Source of the DNA: UBA4923 sp964606165
GTDB lineage: Bacteria; Bacillota; Clostridia; Saccharofermentanales; DTU023
Direction of reading: 5' to 3'
Assembly (NCBI GenBank): GCA_964606165.1
Contig: CAZSFQ010000018.1
Span: 1-31,735, forward strand
Length of the DNA: 31,735 nucleotides
A program made the translations under genes and the position numbers. Below, piece after piece: positions 1 to 8,468 of the stretch (its first letter is position 1; each line of letters begins with the position of its first letter). Under the pieces are notes generated by a model. The model saw only the letters and a list, made by a program, of their open reading frames with translations, was not told where the DNA came from and made no database searches.

Positions 1-186
1 TTGCTCATAAAGTTGCCCGCTAGGCGGGCGACTGAAAACAAATGATAGCAGGAAGACCCTGCTTTGTCCAGTACCGGCTAACTTTCGCACCGGCAATAAT
101 CCATCGAAACAGGACCGCCTCTATCCTATTGCAAATCTCCACGTAAATACGTAAATACTCTTAACAGAACACCAAGACAGATCACC
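1..186. other. Intergenic region with small inverted and direct repeats
   Basis: No gene is visible in these 186 bases, which lie downstream of the minus-strand permease. They hold a short hairpin (GCCCGC, TAG loop, GCGGGC, near 16-30), a second one (AGCAGG/CCTGCT, near 48-64) and a duplicated ACGTAAAT (about 141-156). Neither hairpin is followed by a clear T-run on the minus strand, so a terminator for the importer operon is possible but not convincing. Confidence 0.4.
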
Positions 187-1149
187 TTAGCGCCGGTCGT
201 ACTCATAGTCGGACCCCAGGGCGCTCGGCGGATGATTGTGACGCGAGAAAAAGAGCAGGAGCAGGAGGGTCAGGACATAGGGAATCATGAGGAGCAGGTC
301 GGACAGGTCGCTTGACATCCCCAGCTTCAGGATGAGCTGGTAGCCGCCTGAACGGGCGAAGCCGAAGATCAGGCAGGTCAGGAAGGTGCGGCGGATGTCC
401 CAGTTGCCGCAGATCAGGGCGGCAATGGCCAGGTAACCGTAACCCATGTAGATGGTTGGCGAGAAGTTGGCGGAAAAGGTAAAGGCGAAATTCATGCCGC
501 CCAGGCCGGTCAGCAAACCGCAGATGGCAAGCGCAAAATAGCGGATACGCTTAACACTGCAGCCGGCGGCCTCCACGCTTTCCGGATTCTCACCGCAGGC
601 CCGGAGCCGGAGTCCGAAGCGGGTCCGGTAAAGAAGTATAACGGAAATGACCGCAAAGAAAACGATAAAGGGCGCGAAGATGTAGAGATCACGGAAAATG
701 GCGCCGATGACAGGAATTTTACTGATGCCGGGGACACTGAAACGGGGAGCGGCGCCCAGCCAGATCTTGTTGGACGATTCACCGGTCAGGCTCTCATTGA
801 TCAGGCCGGTGAGGAAAATGGTCAGGGACATGGCCAGGATGTTGACCACCACACCGCTGATCACCTGATTGAGCCTGAAACGGATGGACATGTAAGCGTG
901 AAGAAGAGCGAAGATCATGCCTCCCAACATGGCCGCGAAAAGGACCGGGTAAATAATGACCTGTGTCCCCCCGCTGATAACCGGTTGCAGATAGGCAAAG
1001 GCAACCGCGCCGCAAAAGGCGCCGAATCCCTGGATACCTTCCAAAGCCAGCATGGTGATGCCGCTTTTCTCGCTGAAGATCCCTCCGATCGCCATGGCGA
1101 AAAGGGGGAGCGAAAAAGCCAGACCATCGATAATAATTTTGTCAACCAT
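187..1149 (-). CDS. nupQ: Nucleoside-type ABC transporter permease (BMP family, second permease)
   Basis: A 320-residue integral membrane protein of the branched-chain/ribose/nucleoside permease family that pairs with BMP-type binding proteins (NupQ/YufQ in Bacillus). It would form half of the membrane channel with the permease encoded just upstream. The sequence is almost entirely hydrophobic helices. Its N-terminal segment reads SGITMLALEGIQGFGAF, and the conserved cytoplasmic loop RACGENPESVEAAGCSVKRIRY lies near residues 184-205 and contacts the ATPase in this family. The start ATG at 1149 has a GGGAGG ribosome site seven bases upstream. It is the last gene of the operon, 18 bases after the other permease. 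The family is secure, but the exact substrate (purine nucleosides or something similar) is inferred from family and context. Confidence 0.9.
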   Translation of the reverse strand: MVDKIIIDGLAFSLPLFAMAIGGIFSEKSGITMLALEGIQGFGAFCGAVAFAYLQPVISGGTQVIIYPVLFAAMLGGMIFALLHAYMSIRFRLNQVISGVVVNILAMSLTIFLTGLINESLTGESSNKIWLGAAPRFSVPGISKIPVIGAIFRDLYIFAPFIVFFAVISVILLYRTRFGLRLRACGENPESVEAAGCSVKRIRYFALAICGLLTGLGGMNFAFTFSANFSPTIYMGYGYLAIAALICGNWDIRRTFLTCLIFGFARSGGYQLILKLGMSSDLSDLLLMIPYVLTLLLLLFFSRHNHPPSALGSDYEYDRR

Positions 1150-1167
1150 ATGCTGCCTCCCCCGCCG

Positions 1168-2265
1168 TCAATCGTAGTGGCGCGACCGGTCGCGCATGGA
1201 AACGCCGAGCGAACTGAACAAGAGCAGGATCCCCGTCACCAAAGAGGCGATCTCGCGGACGACACCCGTCGAAGCGCTCATGTAGACGGCTCCCTTTTGG
1301 AAAATGGTAATGAGGGCAGACGACAGGATGCAGCTGACCGGGCCGAGGTTGCCCAGCAGGGCAACGGCAATGGCATCGTAGCCGAGAGAGGGCAGATCCT
1401 TTGGGACAATGGTGGAATAGTAGCCCAGATAATAGGTTACTCCCGCAAGACCCGCCAGGGCACCGGAAATCAGCATGGTGCGGATCATGACATTGCGAAT
1501 GGGCACGCCGGCGTAGGCAGCGCCTTCGCGGTTGAAACCGACCATGCGGATCTCAAAGCCGCCTGCCATCCGTTCCAGATAGAAGCGGATTAAAAAAGCC
1601 ATGCCGATGGCAATAAAAATCCCAATGGGGACCACCAGCTTCAGGCCGGAAGAAGTCTGAAAGATCACCTGGAGCTTGGCATTGGCAGCCACCTGCCTGG
1701 ATGACCGGATAATGGGATCCACGTACTTGGTCTTGATGAAATAGCCGGTCAGGAAGCTGACGATGTAGTTGAACATGATACTCGAAACAACTTCATGGAC
1801 GTTGAAGCGGTACTTGAGCCAGCCTATCATGGCTCCCAGTATGGCGCCGGCGGCCAGGCCGATCAGAAGCACCAGCGGGATTGAAACAGGCGGCGGAAGT
1901 TTTGAATAGCCCACCAGGATGGTGGCCAGGAAACCAGCCGTCAGCATCTGGCCCGAAACGCCGATATTGAACAGTCCTCCGCGCAGACCGACGACTACCC
2001 CCAGTGACCCCAGCAACATGGGTGATAGAATCCCCAGATAGGAAAGAAAGTCTGTCAGCATGCTGCTGCTTTTTGAATAGGAGGACTTCAGGCCCAGGCC
2101 TGAACCCTGGAAAAAACTGTAAATGGCCGTAAAGGGATTGCGGCCGATGACGACGAAAACCAGGATGAGTACAGCAAAGGTTAAAACAACACTGACAAGG
2201 GGGATCAGCAGGCGGGACGAGCTCAAACGCGGCAGCCGCTTTGCCTTCATTTCCTGTTTCATCAC
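1168..2265 (-). CDS. nupP: Nucleoside-type ABC transporter permease (BMP family, first permease)
   Basis: A 365-residue membrane permease of the NupP/YufP type. A basic cytoplasmic N-terminus (KQEMKAKRLPRL) precedes the first helix at about residues 20-42. Many further hydrophobic helices follow, with the conserved GLFNIGVSGQ segment near residue 95 and the coupling loop MVGFNREGAAYAGVPIRNV near 236-255. The start codon overlaps the stop of the ATPase gene by four bases (ATGA type), which points to translational coupling and fixed stoichiometry. With the second permease it should form a heterodimeric channel. Nucleoside specificity is inferred from the family. Confidence 0.9.
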   Translation of the reverse strand: MMKQEMKAKRLPRLSSSRLLIPLVSVVLTFAVLILVFVVIGRNPFTAIYSFFQGSGLGLKSSYSKSSSMLTDFLSYLGILSPMLLGSLGVVVGLRGGLFNIGVSGQMLTAGFLATILVGYSKLPPPVSIPLVLLIGLAAGAILGAMIGWLKYRFNVHEVVSSIMFNYIVSFLTGYFIKTKYVDPIIRSSRQVAANAKLQVIFQTSSGLKLVVPIGIFIAIGMAFLIRFYLERMAGGFEIRMVGFNREGAAYAGVPIRNVMIRTMLISGALAGLAGVTYYLGYYSTIVPKDLPSLGYDAIAVALLGNLGPVSCILSSALITIFQKGAVYMSASTGVVREIASLVTGILLLFSSLGVSMRDRSRHYD

Positions 2266-3803
2266 GCCACCCCCAACATCAGCTTGCCGACTTCTTCCAC
2301 GGTCAGCTCTTCCGCGGGCGCCATTTTTCGCAGAACGCCGTTGTATAGAACGCCGATGGTGTCAGCCAGTTCCATGATCTCTTCAAGCTCCAGCGAAACA
2401 AGCAGAATGGCGTGACCCTTGGCCCGTTCTTCCACAATCTGCCGGTGAATATGGGCGCGGGCCGCGATGTCAAGCCCCCGGGTTGGCTGGACAAACATGA
2501 TCAGCTGGTTGCCCAGGTCAATTTCGCGGGCAACAATGGCCTTCTGCTGGTTGCCCCCGCTCATGGAGTGGACGATGGTGGCCTCACCTGAACCGCTTCG
2601 GATATCGTAGGACTCAATCAGTTTTTCGGCGTGACGTCTGAATGCCGCCCGGTTCAATACTTTTCTTTTCGAAAAGGGAAGCTGTCCATATGTTTTCAGA
2701 GCCAGATTCTCCGAAAGGGACATGTCCACCACAAGTCCCGTCTTCTGCCGGTCCTCGGGCACATAGGAAATCCCCTCCCTGATCCGCGTCCGGATTGAGT
2801 GGCCTGTTATGTCGCGTCCATTCAACAAAATCCTGCCGGATGATGCTTTCATCTGTCCATAAATGGCCTGGATAATCTCTACCTGACCGTTGCCGGCGAC
2901 ACCGGCAAGGGCGACCACTTCACCCGACCGGACGGCGAAGGACACATCGCGCACGGCCGCAACATTCTTCTCCTGCATGACGGTCAGGTCTTCCACTTCA
3001 AGAACCGGCTCACCGAAAGGCCGGTCTTCTTTTTCTATTTCCAGATCAACCGCCTGGCCGACCATGGTCGCTGCCATTTTTGCCGTGTCCGTCGTCTCCA
3101 CATCGAAGACATCGATCAGCCGGCCGCGGCGCAGCACCGCGCACCGGTCCGCCAAGCGCTTGATTTCATCCAGCTTGTGGGTAATCAAAATGACCGTATT
3201 GCCGTGGCGGCGGAGTTCATGAATGACCCCGATCAGGTGTTCGATCTCCTGGGGGGCCAGCATGGCGGTCGGTTCATCAAGAATCAGTATGTCTGCCTTG
3301 CGGTAGAGCATCTTCAGGATCTCTACCCGCTGCTGAACCGAAACACTGGCCTGGCCGACCGTAAGACGCGGATCGACACTCAAGCCGTAATGGTCCGAAA
3401 GCCTGGCGACTTCTTTGTTTGCCTCTTTTTCATTCACCAGCGGGAAAAGGCCCAGCCATTTTTTAAGCGGCTCGAGCCCCAGAATAATGTTTTGGGTGAC
3501 AGTATAATTCTCGACCAGCTTGAAATGCTGATGTACCATGCCGATTCCCAGTTCCGTCGCGTCACGGGGGGAATTGAATTCCACCTCCTGGCCGCGGATC
3601 CGAATCTTCCCCTCATCCGGCCGGTAGAGCCCGAAAAGGATGTTCATCAGGGTCGTCTTGCCGGCACCGTTTTCCCCCAGGATGGCAAAGATTTCTCCCT
3701 GGTGGATTTGAAGGGAAATGTCATCGTTGGCAAGTACACCGGGAAACTGCTTGCGAATCCCTGTGAGCTCCACGACAACCGGGCGGTCAGCGGTTCCCTC
3801 CAT
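2262..3803 (-). CDS. nupO: Nucleoside-type ABC transporter ATPase with two nucleotide-binding domains
   Basis: A 513-residue double-ABC protein that powers import through the two permeases encoded downstream. The first domain has a complete Walker A (GENGAGKTT, about 43-51) and a Walker B ILILDEPTA. Its signature is the divergent SVSVQQR form usual for this family. The second domain has a degenerate Walker A (GVAGNGQVE) but a good signature (MSGGNQQK) and ends in the family's C-terminal sugar/nucleoside-ABC layout. A GAGAGGG ribosome site lies upstream of the ATG. It is separated from the binding-protein gene by 110 bases containing a strong hairpin, which may lower ATPase expression relative to the binding protein. 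Confidence 0.93.
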   Translation of the reverse strand: MEGTADRPVVVELTGIRKQFPGVLANDDISLQIHQGEIFAILGENGAGKTTLMNILFGLYRPDEGKIRIRGQEVEFNSPRDATELGIGMVHQHFKLVENYTVTQNIILGLEPLKKWLGLFPLVNEKEANKEVARLSDHYGLSVDPRLTVGQASVSVQQRVEILKMLYRKADILILDEPTAMLAPQEIEHLIGVIHELRRHGNTVILITHKLDEIKRLADRCAVLRRGRLIDVFDVETTDTAKMAATMVGQAVDLEIEKEDRPFGEPVLEVEDLTVMQEKNVAAVRDVSFAVRSGEVVALAGVAGNGQVEIIQAIYGQMKASSGRILLNGRDITGHSIRTRIREGISYVPEDRQKTGLVVDMSLSENLALKTYGQLPFSKRKVLNRAAFRRHAEKLIESYDIRSGSGEATIVHSMSGGNQQKAIVAREIDLGNQLIMFVQPTRGLDIAARAHIHRQIVEERAKGHAILLVSLELEEIMELADTIGVLYNGVLRKMAPAEELTVEEVGKLMLGVA

Positions 3804-3839
3804 GCGTCAACCCTCTCTTCCCATAAAGTAAATACAAGC

Positions 3840-3869
3840 GGAGTTCCCCCTCCAGGGAAGGGGAACTCC
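3840..3869 (-). promoter_or_regulatory. Intercistronic stem-loop between binding protein and ATPase genes
   Basis: A perfect 10-bp stem (GGAGTTCCCC with GGGGAACTCC) closes a 10-base loop. On the transcribed minus strand no T-run follows, so a full terminator is unlikely. Such hairpins often protect the 3' end of binding-protein mRNA and lower expression of the genes behind them. That role is inferred from position. Confidence 0.6.
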
Positions 3870-3913
3870 TCCTTTGCGAATAAGCTAATGGCGGTTGATC
3901 TTTCCCGTCCTTT

Positions 3914-5095
3914 CTAAAGGCCGGGGAAATCGTTTACGGTCTGTTCAGTGAAGTTGCCGGGCGGGACGATGGCGCCGGATTTCACTTTATCGTAGACATC
4001 CTTAAGTTTTGCCAGGGTATCACCCGACAGCTGGTGGCGGCCGTCCGCGGAAACGTAGCCTGTCGAATCGGTCTGAACCGTCAGGACTTCATTTTTGCCG
4101 GCAAAGGTGCCGTCCAGGATGGCCTGGAGCTGACGATCCACATTGAGGTGCATGACTTTCAGCGCCGAAGTCAGGATGATATTGGTTCCGTCACCCCGGT
4201 CGCCGTCATCGTACTGGTCAACGTCACAGCCGATGCAGAAGACTCCGTCCCTTTCCTTGGCGGCGGTAAAGACCCCGTTACCCGAAGCGCCCGCGGCAAC
4301 AAAGAGAATATCGCATCCCAGGTCGTAAAGTTCGCTGCCGATCACCTTGCCGGTCGCTTCATCCGCGAAGTCGCCGACGTAGTTGCTGCCGACATTGGCG
4401 CCGGTTACATCAGTTCCCGCGTAAGATGGCAGGGAAATAATCTCGGCATTGGCTCCCAGATGTTTATTGGCATACTTGACACCGGCTTCGAAACCGAACT
4501 GGTAGTTGACGACCGGCGGGAAGGCCATGCCGTGGACCGAACCGATCTTGCCCGTTTTTGTTTCGAGGGCAGCGGCCACGCCGGCGAAGAAACCGCTTTC
4601 CTGCTCAGAGAAGAGCATGCCGTAGACATTGTCGAGTTCGGTATCGTTGCCCTTTTCATCAGCAGGCGCCGAGTCGACCAGAATCACGCGGATGTCTTCA
4701 TTTTCCATGGCCAGTACGCCAACCGGAGCGAACTGGAATCCAGGCAGGACCATGACGTCGTAGTCGGCGAAGATATCGGCGACGGCCTGCATAACCTTGG
4801 CGTTGTCGGGTTCCTTGACCGTGGTCACCGTGGAAGACGGATTCTTATCAATGAACTGGAGTATGCCGTTGTAGCAGTCCTGTCCGAAAGAACCATCATC
4901 GACCCCCGAGGTTGTTACGATGGCAATCTTCAATCCCTTCTCTTCACCTTCAGTTGGTGTCACGGGGCTGTCCGGCGCTTCCGTGGCCGGAGGAGTCGTT
5001 TCATCCGGTTCCTCCGGCTTGGGCGCGCAAGCGACACTGGCAACCAGGGTGACAACCAGCATGACAAGCAAGAGCTTTTTCAATAGTGTTTTCAT
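3914..5095 (-). CDS. nupN: BMP-family nucleoside-binding lipoprotein
   Basis: A 393-residue extracytoplasmic solute-binding protein of the basic membrane protein (Med/BmpA/PnrA) family. It should capture a nucleoside outside the cell and deliver it to the ABC importer. A basic start (MKTLLKK), hydrophobic helix and VASVAC lipobox (Cys near residue 23) indicate lipid anchoring. A Pro/Thr/Glu-rich tether of about 30 residues follows. The mature domain begins at KIAIVTTSGVDDGSFGQDCYNG, typical of the family (Gly-Ser-Phe near the ligand), and has the expected GSVHGMAFPPV and FVAAGASGNGVF segments. An AGGAGG ribosome site precedes the ATG. It starts 24 bases after the ahcY stop, so the two genes are probably co-transcribed. 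The ligand is inferred. Confidence 0.92.
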   Translation of the reverse strand: MKTLLKKLLLVMLVVTLVASVACAPKPEEPDETTPPATEAPDSPVTPTEGEEKGLKIAIVTTSGVDDGSFGQDCYNGILQFIDKNPSSTVTTVKEPDNAKVMQAVADIFADYDVMVLPGFQFAPVGVLAMENEDIRVILVDSAPADEKGNDTELDNVYGMLFSEQESGFFAGVAAALETKTGKIGSVHGMAFPPVVNYQFGFEAGVKYANKHLGANAEIISLPSYAGTDVTGANVGSNYVGDFADEATGKVIGSELYDLGCDILFVAAGASGNGVFTAAKERDGVFCIGCDVDQYDDGDRGDGTNIILTSALKVMHLNVDRQLQAILDGTFAGKNEVLTVQTDSTGYVSADGRHQLSGDTLAKLKDVYDKVKSGAIVPPGNFTEQTVNDFPGL

Positions 5096-5119
5096 AAATT
5101 CCTCCTGTTTCTTTTTTGT

Positions 5120-6364
5120 CTATACAATCAAGTCCTTTTGGCGGTACTCTTTTTGAGCCTCCGTTTCCTGATCAAGCGCGATCCCCATGGTTTCGAGCTT
5201 GATGTCCGCGACCATCCGGTCGATCGATTCCGGTACGGCGTGAACGCCGGCAGGGATCGATCGATGCTGGGTCAGATACTCCGCGCTCAGTGCCTGCAGA
5301 GAAAAAGAGATATCCATAATCTCCACAGGATGACCGTCCGCCGCTGCGATATTGACCAGTGCTCCATGCGCGATGACATGGATTTCGCGGCCGTCTTTCA
5401 ATGTATAGGCGGTGATGTTTTCCCTCACCGTTTCCACCTTTGCAGCCATGGCCTCCAATGATAAAAGGTCAATTTCACGGTCGAAATGACCGGCATTACA
5501 AAGGATGGAGCCACGTTTCATCTTCTCAAAATGACGGGGGGTGATGACATCAATTGAAGCGGTGGCGGTAACAAAGAGATCACCCAGGGCTGCCGCTTCA
5601 TCCATTTCCATGACGGTGAAACCATCCATAACCGCTTTCAAACCCGCGATCGGATCTATTTCCGTCACGATGACACGGGCCCCGAGGCCGGCTGCCATCC
5701 GCGCGATGCCGCGGCCGACCCAGCCATAACCGGCGACGACTATCTTCATGCCGGAGATCATCAGGTTGGTGGCCCTCATGATGGCGCCAACCGTACTCTG
5801 ACCCGTCCCGTAGTAATTATCGAACCAGGTCTTGCACTCGGCGTCGTTGACGGCAACAGCCGGAAAAGCAAGCCGGCCCTCCTTTTCCCAGGCGCGGAGC
5901 CTTTGAACACCGGAGGTTGTCTCCTCACAAGCGCCGATTACATGTCCGGCGAAGTCACTGCATTCTCCCATCAGCAAGTTGATCAGGTCAGCGCCGTCGT
6001 CAATGACAATGTGGGGCTTCAGGCTTAAGGTTTTTTTCCAGAATTCCCTGTAGCGCTCAAAGGATGCCCCGTGGATGGCGTTGACCTCACAGCCGTCGGC
6101 AGCCAGGGCAGCGCAGATCGCGTCCTGGGTGGACTGCGGGTTGGATCCGGTGACATAAACCTCTGCGCCCCCGCGCCGAAAGGCGCGGACCAGGCAGGCT
6201 GTTTTCGCTTCCAGGTGAACAGCCAGGGAGATGCGTATGCCCTCGAAAGTTTGTTCCTGTTCAAAACGATGACGGATTTTCCCGAGAATGGGCATGTGGC
6301 GTTCAGCCCAAAGAATGCGCCGGAGGCCTTCGTCTTTGAGGCTGATGTCGAAAATTTCTGACAT
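5120..6364 (-). CDS. ahcY: Adenosylhomocysteinase (S-adenosylhomocysteine hydrolase)
   Basis: A 414-residue NAD-dependent enzyme that splits S-adenosylhomocysteine into adenosine and homocysteine, relieving product inhibition of methyltransferases. Expected active-site groups are present: His50 (VHLEAKTA), Asp122/123 (IDDGADL), Glu148 (CEETTSGVQRL), Lys178 and Asp182 (AECKTWFDNYYG). The NAD fold AGYGWVGRG lies at 211-219, and NAGHFDREID and VNIAAADGHP are conserved. GSNPQSTQD and the short C-terminus without the KPDHYRY tail match the archaeal/Thermotoga-like type. I chose the ATG at 6364 because GAGGAG lies ten bases before it; an in-frame TTG at 6397 would overlap that site. It heads the operon with the nucleoside importer. 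Confidence 0.93.
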   Translation of the reverse strand: MSEIFDISLKDEGLRRILWAERHMPILGKIRHRFEQEQTFEGIRISLAVHLEAKTACLVRAFRRGGAEVYVTGSNPQSTQDAICAALAADGCEVNAIHGASFERYREFWKKTLSLKPHIVIDDGADLINLLMGECSDFAGHVIGACEETTSGVQRLRAWEKEGRLAFPAVAVNDAECKTWFDNYYGTGQSTVGAIMRATNLMISGMKIVVAGYGWVGRGIARMAAGLGARVIVTEIDPIAGLKAVMDGFTVMEMDEAAALGDLFVTATASIDVITPRHFEKMKRGSILCNAGHFDREIDLLSLEAMAAKVETVRENITAYTLKDGREIHVIAHGALVNIAAADGHPVEIMDISFSLQALSAEYLTQHRSIPAGVHAVPESIDRMVADIKLETMGIALDQETEAQKEYRQKDLIV

Positions 6365-6422
6365 AAGGGGTGAGCTCCTCAACTCGATCGGGTTCAATTG
6401 TTTTCCTTATCGAATTAGCTAA

Positions 6423-6451
6423 ATCTTAGCATGGAGACAGGGGGCATTCAA
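6423..6451 (-). promoter_or_regulatory. Candidate sigma-A promoter for the ahcY-importer operon
   Basis: On the minus strand TTGAAT (6446-6451) and TAAGAT (6423-6428) are separated by exactly 17 bases and lie about 60 bases upstream of the ahcY start. Each box matches four of six consensus positions. The leader is short and shows no clear riboswitch fold. Confidence 0.45.
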
Positions 6452-6473
6452 GAAGAGTTGTACAAAAAGAAGA

Positions 6474-6501
6474 GCGGGATCCTCATGAAAAAAGATCCCG
6501 C
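6474..6501 (-). terminator. Intrinsic terminator of the ABC exporter gene
   Basis: GCGGGATC (6474-6481) pairs with GATCCCGC (6494-6501) across a 12-base loop. On the minus strand the stem is followed by a T-rich tract (TCTTCTTTTTG). It lies just past the exporter stop and before the ahcY promoter, so it separates the two units. Confidence 0.7.
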
Positions 6502-6528
6502 CCCTTCGATTAAGTCAGCTTCCCGGCC

Positions 6529-8280
6529 CTATATTTCAAACTGGCTGCGGTACAAATGGGCGTACTCGCCATCCTTATCAAGCAACTCGCCGTGACTTCC
6601 GCGCTCAGCAATCCCCTCATCGGAAAGAACCAGGATTTCGTCGGCATTGCGTATGGTTGAAAGTCTGTGCGCGATGACCAGGGTGGTCCGGTCACGTGAC
6701 AGGTCATCGAGCGCTGCCTGGATATAGCGCTCACTGATGTTGTCCAGCGAACTGGTCGCCTCATCCAGGATCAGGATGGGTGGATTGCGAAGGAAGGCCC
6801 GCGCGATGGAGATCCGCTGGCGTTCGCCGCCGGAAAAACGGACACCGCGCTCACCCACGATGGTCTCGTAGCCATCCGGCAGGGATTCAATGAAATCGTG
6901 GATGTTGGCACGTCTGGCCGCTTCCTGGATTTCCTCCAGGCTCGCGTCCCAGTCGCCGTATGCGATGTTGTCGCGTACCGAGCTGTTGAAGAGGTAAACA
7001 TCCTGCTGGACCACGGCGATGTTGTCGCGCAGTGAATCAAGGGTGAAGCCGCGCACATCGGTCCCGTCAATCAGAACCCGGCCATCCGTCACGTCGTAAA
7101 AACGCGGAATAAGAGAACAGATGGTCGTCTTGCCGACCCCGGAAGGTCCGACCAGGGCGACCGTCTTGCCCGCCTCCACCGTGAAGGACAGGTTGTCGAG
7201 GACATTCTCATCTTCGTATCGGAAGGTGACCTGATCAAAAATAATCTCGCCCTCAAGGGTTCCCGCTTCGACGGCATCCGGCCGGTCAGCGATGTCAGGC
7301 TCGGTGTCCAGGACCTGAATCATGCGCTTGAATCCCGTCATGCCCTGCTGGAACTGCTCATTGAACATGATCAATGTCCGGATGGGATCCAGGAACATAT
7401 TGATGTAGAGCACGTAAGCGATGACATCGGCCGGATTGAGGGTGCCGCGCACAACGAAGAGGCCGCCGGCGACCAGGGTCGTCAAGTATAGCATGCCCTG
7501 CATGAAACGGTTGAGCGTGTGGTAGCGCCCCATGATCATGTAGGTGCGCCGTTTCGAATGGTAGAAGGCCTCGTTGCCGCGGTGGAACTTATCCATTTCG
7601 ATGGCTTCGCTCGAAAAGGACTGGACAGTGCGAATGCCTGACAGGCTGTCCTGGACAATGGCATTGACGTCGGCAATCTTGCGCCGGTTGTCCATGAAGG
7701 CGCTGGTCATCATCTTCCTGTAGCCCAGTGTCACCGCCAGCATGACGCCTGTGAAGAAGATCAGGATCAGGGTCATGGGCACATGGATCATGGCCAGGAT
7801 GATGAAGGAGCCGATCAGTTTGAAAAAGGAAATGAAGACATTTTCAGGTCCGTGGTGGGCCAGCTCTGTGATCTCAAATAAATCCGTGATCAGGCGCGAC
7901 ACCATCTTTCCTGTGCTGGTACTATCGTAAAAGGAAAAGGAGAGCTTTTCCATATGAGTAAAGAGCTCCCTCCGCATATCCGTTTCAATCCGCGCCCCCA
8001 GAATATGTCCGTAGGAGGTAACAAAGTAAAGCGCCACCGCCTCGATGACATAAAGGCCCAGCATCAAAAGGGCCGTGCGGATCAGGATGGGAATGATCAG
8101 CGAGGTGTTCCCCATGGTGAAAATATCATTGATCAGGTAGCGGATGATGGACGGAAAGGCCAGACCCACCGCGCCTTCAATGGCCGCAAAGAAAAGATCA
8201 GCCGTAAAAAGCCAAAGATATGGTTTGTAGTAGGAGGCAAAACGCGCCAGAAGCGATTTATTTTTTTCTGTTTTCGTCAT
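6529..8280 (-). CDS. MsbA/LmrA-like ABC exporter (fused membrane and ATPase domains)
   Basis: A 583-residue half-transporter that should work as a homodimer to export a lipid, peptide or drug. The N-terminal six-helix type I exporter domain spans about residues 20-320. The ATPase domain has Walker A GPSGVGKTT (378-386), the Q-loop VVQQDVYLF (423-431), signature FSGGERQR (482-489), Walker B ILILDEAT (502-509) and switch His in IAHRLST. Membrane-domain hallmarks such as FYDSTSTGKMVSRLITD and the coupling helix are present. It is a single gene with its own downstream terminator and no partner half-transporter nearby, which supports a homodimer. The substrate cannot be read from the sequence. Confidence 0.92.
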   Translation of the reverse strand: MTKTEKNKSLLARFASYYKPYLWLFTADLFFAAIEGAVGLAFPSIIRYLINDIFTMGNTSLIIPILIRTALLMLGLYVIEAVALYFVTSYGHILGARIETDMRRELFTHMEKLSFSFYDSTSTGKMVSRLITDLFEITELAHHGPENVFISFFKLIGSFIILAMIHVPMTLILIFFTGVMLAVTLGYRKMMTSAFMDNRRKIADVNAIVQDSLSGIRTVQSFSSEAIEMDKFHRGNEAFYHSKRRTYMIMGRYHTLNRFMQGMLYLTTLVAGGLFVVRGTLNPADVIAYVLYINMFLDPIRTLIMFNEQFQQGMTGFKRMIQVLDTEPDIADRPDAVEAGTLEGEIIFDQVTFRYEDENVLDNLSFTVEAGKTVALVGPSGVGKTTICSLIPRFYDVTDGRVLIDGTDVRGFTLDSLRDNIAVVQQDVYLFNSSVRDNIAYGDWDASLEEIQEAARRANIHDFIESLPDGYETIVGERGVRFSGGERQRISIARAFLRNPPILILDEATSSLDNISERYIQAALDDLSRDRTTLVIAHRLSTIRNADEILVLSDEGIAERGSHGELLDKDGEYAHLYRSQFEI

Positions 8281-8468
8281 TCGTCAAAGACCCTCACCGG
8301 GCCCGTCCCTTCTTCTCACATTGTTTCCGGTAAACCACTAGTTAATCTATCATATCCTGTTCGCCCCGCGGGAGATCTGTAACAAGTTGGCGCCCGCGCA
8401 AAGAAGCATTGATCGTATTGAAAGTGTAGACTGGTTACAAAGAAAAACGAAATTCGAGGAGATCGAAA

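Noticed and set aside
1..120. Possible rRNA fragment or mobile-element end
   Set aside because: Short hairpins and a superficially rRNA-like GGCTAAC do not extend into any recognisable rRNA or IS sequence.
898..1593. 231-codon plus-strand frame opposite the permease genes
   Set aside because: Polar, low-similarity translation spanning two real genes and their gap, without a ribosome site.
4034..5086. 350-codon open frame on the plus strand opposite the BMP lipoprotein gene
   Set aside because: It is antisense to a clear family member, has no ribosome site and no recognisable family. It arises from the GC-rich codon pattern of the real gene.
6365..6422. SAH or purine riboswitch ahead of ahcY
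   Set aside because: The leader predicted from the promoter is only about 50 bases, and no matching fold or conserved core was seen.
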